64,000 bases of DNA from Rostratula benghalensis (taxonomy: Eukaryota; Chordata; Aves; Charadriiformes; Rostratulidae), in NCBI GenBank assembly GCA_013399305.1, contig VXAI01000647.1:97250-161249 (forward strand). Reading direction: 5' to 3'. Made by a program: the position numbers and the translations under genes. Of this stretch, positions 11,101 through 21,960 are shown in pieces. The notes beneath the pieces are model-generated. The model worked only from the letters and a program-made list of their open reading frames with translations, searched no databases and was not told where the DNA came from. Every line of letters starts with the position of its first letter. Positions within the stretch are counted from its first letter, which is position 1.

Positions 11101-14100
11101 CACTCCGTTGTTTTTTTCCAAAGCTCCTGTTGGCATCCCTCTTGTTGAGATTATTTAGGAGCTTGGTTTCTCAGGTCCTTATGGATGGAGGGCGACACTT
11201 TTCACTGTTGCCTATTTTAAAATTTTCTTGCATCTCATTTTCACGATCCTGTAATCTTCTTGCATCAATGTCTGATTGTGTGATAATTTAACGCAAGGAC
11301 CATCTGACTCAGTTCCCCTCTGATGGGCAGAAGCAGATGCTTTATTTGATCAAGGGTGATATAAGCCTTTCACCTGTTTTTATTATCTCTTTTATTATAT
11401 TTTTGTATGGTAAATATGCTGGACTGGTTTTGATACACTGCTGAGCTGTATCTCACACATCATTGAAGTCCTTACCAAGCCTTGAAGACACTGAGTTATT
11501 GTGGTGGAATTTTTCTGAGTTTAAAGTTTTTTGGCTGACATTATTTTTCAGGTACAAGTTGTTTTGATTATTCTGTAATAAAATAAAGATAAATTTAATA
11601 TAATGTCCTCTTCATTGTTGATACTTTGGGATTATAGTCTCCTAGCAACAGAAAATAAGAGAATTTGAAAAAAAAAAAAGGTTAAGTACTGAGAAAACTA
11701 TTTCCTCTACTTACTTATGAATTTCAAGCTTTTAGTAATCAGAAAAACTGTAGCCAAAGTTAAATAAGTTTTTACTCCTAACTACTTTATGTATTTTATC
11801 AATTAAAAAAAAAAAAACGTGGAGAAATGAACAAGGTATTTAAGCTTCCTGCAGTCCAGCTGCACAGGAGAAAATGGTGAATTTTGCTAAGAAGGTTAAA
11901 TTTAAACACATTTTTTAACCACATAACAGCAGGTTATCCATGCTGTTGGGTCGTCCCAGCCTTGTAGAGGGTGGAACAGACTCCAGGAAAAAACACTCCC
12001 TTGGTGCTGGAGCGTATCCATCCGTGGTGAATGTATGTGAGCTCACCCTTCTCCATGTTGTCCCTTTGTGGGGGTTGTAACTTGGGTCATGGGTTCACAC
12101 TACAGACAAGAAGCTCCTTCCCCAAGGCTCTCCAAGAGATCACCACGCAACTCAGGTCCCCGTGCCTCCACCAGGTATCCCATGTGCCAGTGCAAGTCCT
12201 TAATCTATAGCAGATCAACAACGTTTTGCCTTTGAGCCTCTGACACATAAACATAGCTTTACATATCCTCTTTTCCAATATATCTCTTTCTACCTGTTTA
12301 AAAGAAAGCTTCTAAATGTCCTTTTATACCTGTGTCTTACAAGGTGCTTGTATTCCCAATTTCTGACTCACCGTTGATAGGAGTCTTTTCATTCATTTGA
12401 CTCATTTCTCCTATTTCATTATTTGATTAGGATTTTAGGTTTGGCCTGAGCCATCTTCTGTTTTCACTCTTGTCTCTTCCATGATTGCTGCATCATGGGT
12501 GTTTGTGAGCATTAATATGAAAGCTAAATTCAACTTGTGTTTAAAAGGCAGCAGAAGCAGCATGTAAGGAGACGGAACCTTTTCATTTGGTATCTGTAGT
12601 TACTGCAAGCTTTTAGTGTTTGAGGATAGGTAAAAAGTTATGGTCGATAAACTTGGATTCTAGCAACATTGTCTTGACCTCTCAGTGAAATACCATTTCA
12701 TGCCATGCTTGGTTTGAGTGGCTTTTGGTGGTATTTTGCACTTTTTTTTTGGGGAAGTAGAAGCACGTAGCCTACTTAGAGAACAAATTTTTTAATTCAT
12801 GGAATGTCACTTACATTCACTTTATACTCTGTTTTTCCTGTACCAGTAGAAAATTCCAGTTTCTAAAGATTTTTTAGGTGAGTGTAGCAAAAAACACTGT
12901 TAAAATTGGGACACACTGTGTGAGAATCTATTCCTTCTGCATACCTGGGCTGTTCAGAAATTGTTCTACACTTTATAAGATGCTGTCTTGAACCATGAGA
13001 GACATTTCAAAGAACTTTCCCCTTCTCACAGGGGTATTTGTGTAATCATCTTTGCTGGAACAAGTTCCTTTGGCATGCTAATGAATTCTCAACTCCAGGA
13101 GGTTCTTTCTACAAAGTTGCTTTACATCAGATTTAACGCTGTTAAAAGCACACGAGAAAATTTAACCCCCAAAACTTGTGCCATCGTCATTTATGCTGCT
13201 TCATGAAAATGTGGCTCTCAAGGTGTGAAGAGGGGATTGACTCGGAGAAGTGGTTATGGAGCGTGGAGGGGAACAGGCTCAGCTGTAACCTCGCTCTGCT
13301 GGGTGTAAGCAAAGCCCTGGGATGATGCCACTGGAGGTCCACATTAATTATTCAGTAATTATCCAAGTAGAGACACAAAGAATATTTGAGAGATGATATT
13401 ATTAGGGATGTTGGGTATCTGTAGTTTTAATTTTTAAAAAATTTTTTTTCACATTTAAATATTAGGCTTTTTCTATAAGCTCTCTTATTTTATTTTCACA
13501 GTTCTCTTTTTCACTAGGTCAGCATGGGGTATCTTGAGTCCCTGGTCACAACACAAATATAAAGTGCCTTGAAAACATAGTCTTGAGGAGAACTAGGGCC
13601 TGACAGAGCCAAATTAAAATTGCCATGAAACACTAATTCTAAATTTTTTTTTTTTAATGTCTTCTCTGCAAGTTTCCTCTCAGATATAAGAGGAAAAGCA
13701 TAAAATCTTCTGGCCGCTGTGATACCAAATCATAGACCTTGCTTTTTTCCTTCTGGCTGCGTGAATCCCAAATGCTTGTGGTTTCAGCTGGTACCAGTAG
13801 TTGTTCTGCTTGAGCTGGTGGTTGGGATATTTTATAAAGTTGGCATGAAAATGGGTCAGAATCCTCTTAGGATCTTGGGCAGAAGAGTGAAGTTTAATCT
13901 GTTGAAGAGTGTGATGGAGTGGGTTGATGTCTGTTAGCAATGATGGAAACTGGTACAGTAACCATCTTGGTCAAATCTGCACTTACTTAGTGGTCCAACC
14001 TCTTGCTCTTTTGAATATATTATTTAAGTAAGAAAAATAGCACTTTCCAGCAGACGTGCTAAGGATATGTATGGAATGCTGCAGCAGTGAACATTTTAAG

Positions 14101-15282
14101 AGTGGTAAATCCTGCAGAGATGTTGCATACTGGATTTTCAAAGGGTTATAAACATCCAACTCTTGTTTTGATTTTAAGGAAGTTATGCATGTGAGTACTT
14201 TTCTTTTTGAACACCCAGCCCATAAATTCTTTCAACAAGTTGCCAAAAGGCTTATTATCAGTAATAATTCTTAATAGAGGAAAATAGCAACAGTACTATT
14301 CCATCATTAAAATAGTTGCTGAAACCACTGCACATCACTGGGAAGACTAAATCAGGAATGAACCGACTGTTGATGATGTCTCTGGGAGGAGAAGGATGTG
14401 GAAATAGCGAAGAGAAAAATAAAGGTCAGGCGCAGAAATGATTTTGAAGCTGAAAAGCAAGCCTTATGGTGTGGGTCTTGAAAAACTCAAGTTATAATTC
14501 TGCGTGAAGAGAACACAGATAGGCAGTTCTCCTCGTGTGTGGGTACCTGTATGTGGAGAAGATTCCTGCTGATGGCTGGCATGTGTTTGGCAGAGAAAAT
14601 GTGAGAGAGACTGAAGTCAATGATAGATAAATTCACCTCTAAAACAAGGGTTGGTTTGCTGGCTGAAAAAATCACTGAAGTATGGAGAACCTTCCCAGGG
14701 GACTGTTATTGTACCTGGAGTGTTTAAAATGAGTTTAGGTTTATTTTTTAAAAACCTGACACCTGTTTTGGGAGAAGTTTTTTGACCTGTGTGTGCAGAA
14801 GATGCCTTTCATCTCATAGTTCTATTGTGCCACCTCTTGCACTCCAGGTTTTGAGCACATTCCCTGTGTCACAGCCTCTATGTGCTGTATTAAAATGTTA
14901 TTTTTAAAGGGTGGATGCAGGTCATTGGTGCACATTAGGACTTCTTTAGTAGACATTTGGCTAACTGATTTTTTCTCTTGTGCTTTTCTGGAGAGTGATT
15001 ACCTCTTTGGCTAAGTCTACCGGAGGAATTAGTGCAAACCAACAGAAACAGATTGTTAGATGGTGTTGAGGATTTGATGTCTGTGCTGCTGACATTTCAG
15101 GGCTTTTTCCATCAGATTAGCTTCAGTTTGGCCCTATGGGGTGAACACCCACGTGCAGCTGGAGTGTAGATTAGTATTTGGAGTGTATCTTCCAGTTTAG
15201 TTTTAACCGACTTGGAACAATCCAAGACCATCCCTCACGTGAAACAGCAATTAAATAGAAATTACCGCAAGGTTTGCCTCAG
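8159..15282. other. 7-kb stretch without recognisable CR1 or gene
   Basis: No exon or known mobile element is recognised. Details visible: an 11-bp direct duplication (TTTAAGTAGCC/T) at 9277-9298; a 10-bp duplication (GGGGTCTCCA twice) at 8757-8776; A runs at 11668-11679 and 11805-11817; a T run at 13644-13655; and a somewhat GC-richer patch at about 11940-12290 that may be an unrecognised old repeat. Open frames are all under 100 codons and without motifs. Confidence 0.5.
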
Positions 15283-15881
15283 TCACAGAATCACAGAACA
15301 ATATGGGGTTGGGAAGGACCTCTGGAAATCATCCAGTCCAACCCTCCTGCCAAAGCAGGTTCATACAGAGTAGGTTGCACAGGAACATGCCCAGGTGGGG
15401 TTGGAATGTCTCCAGAGGTGGATACTCCAGCACCTCTCTGGACAGCCTCTTCCAAGGCTCTGACACCCTCACAGGAAAGAAGTTCCTCCTCGTGTTTAGG
15501 TGGAACTTCTTATGTACAAGTTTGTGCCCATTCCGTCTTGTCCTGTCCCTGGGCACCCCTGAGAAAAGCCTGGCCCCATCCTCCTGAACACCGACCCTTG
15601 AAGACTTTAGAGATGTTGATCAGATCCCCCCTCAGCCTCCTTTTCTCCAGAATAAAATGGCCCAAGTCCCTCAGCCTTTCCTCATCAGAGAGAGGTTCTA
15701 GACCCCTCATCATCTCTGTAGTCCTCTGCTGTACCCTCTCCAGCAGTTCCCTGTCCTTCTTGAACTGGGAAGCCTGGAACTGGACCCAGTGTTCCATATG
15801 GGCCTCACCAGGGCAGAGCAGAAGGGGAAGGTGACCTCCTCCACCTGTTGGCCACATTCTTCTTGATGCACCCCAGGATGC
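15283..15881 (-). mobile_element. CR1, about 600 bp, with ORF2 C-terminus
   Basis: A well-preserved reverse CR1. The 3' end reads TCACAGAATCACAGAACA, then GGGTTGGGAAGGACCTCTGG and CCAGTCCAACCCTCCTGCC. On the minus strand, an uninterrupted frame through most of 15510-15881 encodes the ORF2 C-terminal region: [33 protein letters not shown] and [15 protein letters not shown]2 is the endonuclease/reverse transcriptase polyprotein; only its end remains. The frame is lost nearer the 3' end. The 5' truncation is near 15881. Confidence 0.95.
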
Positions 15882-17468
15882 TAAACACTTGATCTGGACG
15901 CATGTTTTGTTGCAGCCATAGGGATGAAACTTTGGATGGAATTGTCTCCAACACATCCTGCTTCTCCCTCTGGGAGAAAATCCAGGAATGAGTTAATAAA
16001 GATGAAGTTTTGACAGGTAGGAGAACAAGCCCAGAAGCAAACCAGTGGTACTATATCAGCAGGTTAGACAAACCTTCTCATAGCACTCTTCTGTGTGGTA
16101 AACGATACTCCATTCACGTCAGTGATTTGTCAGGTGTGTTTTGAATCTTTGATTTGTCTTTTGAAGATCTTTGGCAATGCACCAGAAGTTAATTTGAGCC
16201 TCGTCCTTTTTTTTTCAAACCCTTCTTGCTTAAATCTCGGCTCAATCCTCAGTTCACTCATCTTGGGGACAGAACGGCCTCCATGACGGAGAAGCGCTTG
16301 ATCCAAGAATACGGGCACAGTTCATGGCATAATGTGACCAAGAGTAAGATCACCTGAAAAAGAGAGGAGTGTTTCTAAAAATTAGAAACATTAAGTTCTG
16401 GGCTTAGTGCATTCCAGTAGAAGTAATAAGGCAAATCACTTAAATGTTGTATAAATGAAATGACAGCCGTATCTCTGAGAGGTTGGGGTTGGACTCAGTG
16501 ACCCAGATGGTCCCTCCTAATAGAATAACAATTAAACTATAACTTACAATATTAAATAATTTTCAATGAGAATTGTGTTTATCTTCATATCTGGCTTTTC
16601 TTGAAAAAGATTTGACTGTCTAGCCTTCAGGAATTGTACAACTGTGGGCTGAAGATAAAACTTTAACTCATTCAGGAAAATATGCTTCCATTCATACAGA
16701 GCCTGAGATGAGCTATTCCATTTTCTATTCTCAGAAAAATGCCTTGGTGAATAAAAGCTTTCTTTATTAAATTCATGCCATCGCATCTTCTTTTTTACAT
16801 TTGGTAAGGATTAATATTACTGTATCGTTTAGTCATAAAAGACTAAAAAAGAACAGGTCCTTATAATGAACTGTGACAAGAGAGAGGAGAGGAAGAACTT
16901 TGATAGACAGATCTGATGTAATGACACAGAAGATAATATACAATCCACTATCCTCATATCTTGATCTTTTATAGATGTTCAACTGCAGGAAAAACAGAGG
17001 GAAAAAGCTTTTTATTAGAAGAAAAAAAACACCAGGCAGTTTGCTTACAGAAAGCTTCCTTAAACCACTGCTGCAGAGGAGCAGAGAAGATGTGTGACCA
17101 TCTGACCCTCTCCATCTCTTAGTGGGGAAATGGTAACGTTCTCTCACTGGTCACTGGAGCTGACTGGAGGATCATTTTGTGAAAATGTCCTCAAACCCGG
17201 TAGTTTATCCTGCTATTCCTTTGCTGGTTGAAGACTGAAAAGACTTTGGAGAAGGCAATAAATATCTGGGGCATTTTGGACATATGTTTCTCTCTTACTT
17301 TTTTTCTTCATCTCCTTCTACCCAAGGGGGAAAAAAAGACTTCCAACCTGCAGCTCTGGATTATAACTGAACAAAGCCTTTGTGACTGTGCCATGTGTCT
17401 GTCCCTTGATAGTAACTCCTGAATCAGCTGGCCAGCTTCAAGCGCATTTGAAGGAAGGATGGCATAAC
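15882..17468. other. Non-coding sequence
   Basis: No gene recognised. At 16478-16525 the words GGGGTTGGACTCAGTGACC and TGGTCCCTCCTA faintly resemble a plus-strand CR1 tail, but this is too short to call. A poly-A/T-rich region follows to about 17050. Confidence 0.5.
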
Positions 17469-18101
17469 AGCCCTGAGGAGAAGGATGTTGGTGGATGAGA
17501 AGCTCAACAGAAAATCCCCTGTATCGTGGGCTGCATCCTCAGCAGCATGGCCAGAAGGGCAAGGGGAAGAAATTTTGCCCCTCTGCTCTATTCTGGGGAG
17601 ACCCCACCTGGAGCACTGTGGCCAGCTTTGGAGTCCTCAGCACAAGAAGGACGTGGACCTGTTGGAGTGGGCCATGGAGATGATCCAACAGCTAGAGAAC
17701 TTCTATGAAGAAAGGCTGAGAGAGTTAAAGTTGTTCAGCTTGGTGAAGAAAAGGCTCCACAAAGGCAATAGAGCCCCTTCCAGTCCCTCAAGGGGCTCCA
17801 GGAAAGCTGGAGAGGGACTCTTCCTCAGGGAGGGGAGCCAAAGGATGAGGGGGGATGGTTTGATACTGAAGAAGGGAGATGGAGATGAGATCTGGGGAAG
17901 AAATTCTTTGCTGTGAGGGTGGTGAGACCCTGGTCCAGGTTGCTCAGAGCAGTTGGCCCATCCCTGAAAACGTTCTAAGTCAGGCTGGATGGGGCTTGGA
18001 GCAACCAGGTCTGGTGGGAGGTGTCCCTGCCCAGGGCAGGGGGCTGGAACTGGATGGACTTTAAGGACCCTTCCAACTCTAACCCTTCTATGACTCTATG
18101 A
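17469..18101 (+). mobile_element. CR1, about 630 bp, plus strand
   Basis: Plus-strand CR1 from the ORF2 C-terminal region to its 3' tail. Diagnostic stretches: GTTGGTGGATGAGAAGCTCA, GGGGAGACCCCACCTGGAGC, CACAAGAAGGACGTGGACCT, ATGAAGAAAGGCTGAGAGAG, GGTGTCCCTGCCCAGGGCAG, TTCCAACTCTAACCCTTCTA and a final TGACTCTATG octamer. The 143-codon frame from 17485 is the degraded ORF2 end (PHLEHCGQLW, HKKDVDLLEW, RLRELKLFSL). Small internal gaps relative to better copies mark it as dead. Confidence 0.93.
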
Positions 18102-19051
18102 ACTTCTTTTCTGCTTAAATACAGTCTGCATTTGTTTTAGCTTAGCACAGCTTTTACACTTCAATTTAGTGTTCTTGAAAGGCCACCCTGAACCCAAATA
18201 ATTGCTTGGCTTTGAAGAGACCAAGTTTGCATTTGCTTTCTAACAGTACTGAAAAAAAATGATTTTAACTTGCTGGTCTTTGTTTCTTTTGTTGAAAGGT
18301 GTGTTTAATTCTTTTTAAAAAAAACCTTCTGATGAGATATTATCATTAAAATAACTGTATTAACTCAACATCGTGAATAATTCATAATGTGATTTTGAAA
18401 AAAATTGCCATGCAAAACTACAATAATTAGTTTTATGTGATAGGAAAAGCATTATTTTCATATTTAGACAGGAAGAGAACATTTATTTAGATACACTATT
18501 CATGGTATACTAAATTATGGTATAAACTAGTGTTTGTAATTTAAAAAAAAATGACAGGTTAATTTGAAAACCATCCCTAAGATGCACACTGGTACGTTGC
18601 CACCTACCTGATAAAATTGATTACTTTGTATATTTATGCATTTGCTGTAAAGTGGGTGGTTTTAAAATGTGATTGCACATTTAAAAGTAGACTTGAGCCC
18701 ATGGTGTAGCCTTTTATGATTGTATTTTGCGTCTTATTTGTAATATTTTGAGTAGTAATCTCTATAATTTTCTGAGGACAGGATGACAGTTCTCATTAAT
18801 TGCCTCCAGTCTTGTAGGCAACTTCAAAGAAGTAATGGGGTGGTTGGAGGGAGTCATAGCATATGCCTCAAGATACTACTTTCCTGTGTCTGGGGTTGGA
18901 ATCTTCCTTAATATTGTACAATTACCCACCTCTAGGAGCCTGTCTGGCATTTTTGACCCAAGGTGTCTTCTCTCCTTCTGCTGACATCTTGAAACGTCTG
19001 CTCCCTCTCTCAGGTGCAGAGTAAGGAACTGCTGAGTAAGTGTCCTGGCTT
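18102..19051. other. AT-rich non-coding sequence
   Basis: No gene, CR1 or LTR recognised; several short A/T runs only. Confidence 0.55.
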
Positions 19052-19446
19052 GAATCATAGAATTGTTCTGGTTGGAAGGGAACCTTGAGGTCATCCAGTC
19101 CAACCATCAGCTCAACACTGACAAACCCACCACTGATCCATGTCCCTCAGCACCACATCTGCCTGGTTTTGAAATCCCTCCAGTGGTGGATGGTGACTCT
19201 ACCACTTCCCCGGGCAGCCTCTTCCAAGGCTTGACAACCCTTTCCATGAAGAAATTTTTCCCAATATCCCTCTTAAACCTCCCCTGGCACAACTTGAGGC
19301 CATTTTGTCTTGTCCCATCGCCTGTGACTTGGGAGAAGAGACCGACCCCCACCTCTCTACACCCTCCTTTAAGGGAGTTGTGGAGAGCAATAAGGTCTCC
19401 CCTCAGCCTCCTGTTCTTCAAGCTGAACACCCCCAGCTCCATCAAT
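19052..19446 (-). mobile_element. CR1, about 395 bp, older type
   Basis: Reverse CR1: GAATCATAGAATTGTTCTGG, TTGGAAGGGAACCTTGAGG, CCAACCATCAGCTCAACACT, CACATCTGCCTGGTTTTGAA, GTGGATGGTGACTCTACCAC and a pyrimidine-rich CCCCTCAGCCTCCTGTTCTTC. The minus frame at 19107-19451 is the ORF2 end ([16 protein letters not shown]). It shares the ACCATCA/CAACAC signature with 5721 and 53398. It is 5'-truncated near 19446. Confidence 0.93.
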
Positions 19447-21024
19447 GACACAGGATTATTTTATCTTCTAATGCTTGGGAAAACGTCACTTTCAGAAGGT
19501 TCTAGTGTCTGAATCTCTGAAAATCCTGACTTTACAGCCAGCTCTGCGATGTGGGTTTTAAGGTCTCGGTGCTTTCAAGCTCACCTGCTGTAGGGATGAG
19601 GAGGAGCAAGACTTGAACACTTGACTCAAGCTGCCAACATAATTATTTCATACCACAACATCACATTCAATATAAATTAGAAAGTTTCCTGAGGAGTTTC
19701 TGCTCTTCCATAATGGTTACCATCCTGAAACTCCTTGCTCCGGTACTGGAGGCAAAAATACCAAAAATATTCCGTGTTAAAATACCACTGCATGGCTCTT
19801 ACTTACCTTGAAACCTTGTAAAAGCTTTCAATTAAATGAGGAGTTCAGCACAGCTCCACATTCACAGGATTCTTTCCCTGGTATCCTGAATTTCTGATCT
19901 TTTTTCTATTGGTAGTTGTTGAAATGAGTTAGCTGTCATTTAATTATGCCATCGAAATCTTGAGCAGTGCCTGGATGTTTGGCACAAGAAGCGAGGCAGA
20001 GATGTGCTAGGTTATTAATATTATAGATTATTGTTATGTGAGTGTTGAAAACAGCACCAGTATATCTAAATTATTCCTAAGTATTCCTTATAGTGGGGTT
20101 TTTGGTATTTCCATGATGATTTCGGGACCGCCTTGTTGGTGACTGGTACCTGCTTTCAAGACCTAGAGAAGATCTTGCTCTATCAACGAGGAACTTTCAC
20201 TGTTGTCCTTTGTACCACACAATTTTCTCTAACGTGAAGAGGCTAGAAAATGTTAGCAAATAAGTTTTTTCTCTGTTCCATTAAAGGCATCATCATAACA
20301 GCCTCCCCAGCAGTTCTGACACCTTTTGTAACTTCATATTCTGTGCAGAAGAGTGCATATTCATTTCATCAAAGCTTATGTATGCGAACTTTTGTTGTGC
20401 TAATGTAAGCTCCCTCAGGGTTCTCTGTGGCACTAGCACAATTTTTAACATTTTGACTTCTGCACTGCTGGATTTTGTGTATGTCACCTGAAAAGCAGCG
20501 AGAATTTTGTTTCTTTTTTGTTGTTATTGCTAGTTCTTTGTTTCTTCAAAGGCTTTTCAGGGCATTTTCCTCTATTTTTCTGCATGCACTGATTTCTTTC
20601 CATGAGTTAAAGTTAGAAGAAGATTTTCTCTGTTACTTTTTGAACTGACAGGTTCTTTTTGAGCTTTCAAAGGCTCTGCGAGATACAGGGTTGTGGCGTT
20701 ATCAGCACTGTCAGATTCTTTCTGCAATAACAAAAGAGCCATCCAAAGACCCTCTAAGCAAGATGAGAATTTATTGTGGATGTGCAGAAACCCTGCCTAA
20801 GGTTTCTTCTCATTGCTCCTGGTGTACCAAGTATCAACACGACAACAGCATTGTTAGAAGTAGTACATAAAACTCATGTGGCCCATGCAAAATAAACTGC
20901 CATTCCCTACTGCAGGTATGCCAGCCTGGGAAATGAGATAAATATTTAAAATAGTTTTGGCTTTGTTTTCTACCTTATGGCTGTAGTGGCTGGTTTTGTG
21001 CCTGCTGATTGTGTCTCACCTCAC
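19447..21024. other. Non-coding sequence
   Basis: No gene or mobile element recognised; no frame over 65 codons. Confidence 0.55.
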
Positions 21025-21170
21025 TCTCCATCTCTGGAGACATTCCAAACCTGCCCAGACAAGTTCCTGTGCAACCTGCTGTAGGAGGACCTGCTTTGTC
21101 TGGAAGGTTGGGCTAGACGATCTCCAGAGGCCCCTTTCAACCCCATATCAGTCTGTGATTCTGTGTGTGA
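21025..21170 (+). mobile_element. CR1 3' end, plus strand
   Basis: About 145 bp: CTCTGGAGACATTCCAAACC, TTCCTGTGCAACCTGCTGTA, TTGGGCTAGACGATCTCCAG, then CAGTCTGTGATTCTGTG. The ORF2 stop normally lies at the CTGCTCTAG-like site, here CTGCTGTAG. It is the first of three CR1 copies packed within 940 bp. Confidence 0.95.
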
Positions 21171-21240
21171 ACTTTTTCTGACATTTGTGTTTCAGTGGGT
21201 GATGTGTTCCCTAAAGAATCCCTCCCCATCTCAGTAGAGG

Positions 21241-21544
21241 TAGAGAGGGCTTCTTGGTCAGGAGGTGGAGTCATAGGATGAGCTGTAATGGTTTCACACT
21301 GAAAGAGGAGAGATTTAGATTAGATCTCAAGAAGAAATTCTTTGGGTTGGTGAGAGCCTGGTCCAGGTTGCCCAGAGAAGCTGTGGCTGCCCCATCCCTG
21401 GAGGGGTTCAAGGCCAGGTTGGATGGGACTTGGAGCTACCTGGGGTGGTGGGAGGTGTCCCTGCCCAGGGCAGGCGGTGGGAACTGGATGATCTTGAAGG
21501 TCCCTTCCAACCCAAACCATTCTACAATTTTATGATCCTGTGAT
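21241..21544 (+). mobile_element. CR1, about 300 bp, plus strand
   Basis: Plus-strand copy of the other main type: GGTTTCACACTGAAAGAGGA, TTAGATTAGATCTCAAGAAG, GTTGCCCAGAGAAGCTGTGG, GGTGTCCCTGCCCAGGGCAG, GATGATCTTGAAGGTCCC and a degraded tail TTTTATGATCCTGTGATT. It is truncated at its 5' side about 70 bp after the previous CR1 ends, so the two are separate insertions in the same orientation. Confidence 0.95.
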
Positions 21545-21646
21545 TAGGGTTAGGATTCCTACAGGAGGGAGAAAGGAAGCATTGGATCAGCAAAGCAGTT
21601 AATAATAACAAGAAGTGCAAAAGAGTAAGTGTTTTGCAGCACAGTT

Positions 21647-21960
21647 CATAGAGTCACCGAATGGTTTGGGTTGGAAGGGACCTTCAAAATCCATCTAGTC
21701 CAACCTTCCTTCCATGAGCCGGAACTTCTTCAACCAGACTAGGTTGCTCAAGAGCCCTGTCCAATCTGACTGGAATGGTTCCCAGGATGGGGCATCCACC
21801 ACCTCTCTGGGCAACCTGGGCCAGGGCTGACCCTCAGTGTAGACAATTCTTCCTTGTATCTGAATATCCTTATATCTATATATATCCTTATAGCCTGAAT
21901 CTATCCTTTTTTACTTTAAAACTATTACCCCATACCTCTTGTCCTATCCCTACTATAAAA
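21647..21960 (-). mobile_element. CR1, about 310 bp, with AT-rich expansion
   Basis: Reverse CR1: TCATAGAGTCACCGAATGG, TTGGGTTGGAAGGGACCTTC, TCTAGTCCAACCTTCC, AACCAGACTAGGTTGCTCAA, GGGGCATCCACCACCTCTCT and CCTCTTGTCCTATCCCTAC. Within it, about 21862-21902, repeated TATATCC/TATATAT units have expanded. It lies tail to tail with the plus-strand copy ending at 21544. Confidence 0.93.

Noticed and set aside
13985..14010. TGGTCCAACCTCTTGCTC resembling a CR1 word
   Set aside because: An isolated match of under 20 bp with unrelated flanks.
15274..15834. 186-codon plus-strand frame
   Set aside because: It is the antisense shadow of a minus-strand CR1; the real remnant frame is ORF2 on the minus strand.
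16478..16525. Possible plus-strand CR1 tail remnant
   Set aside because: Only a few CR1-like words remain (GGGGTTGGACTC, GGTCCCTCC); too short and degraded to call.
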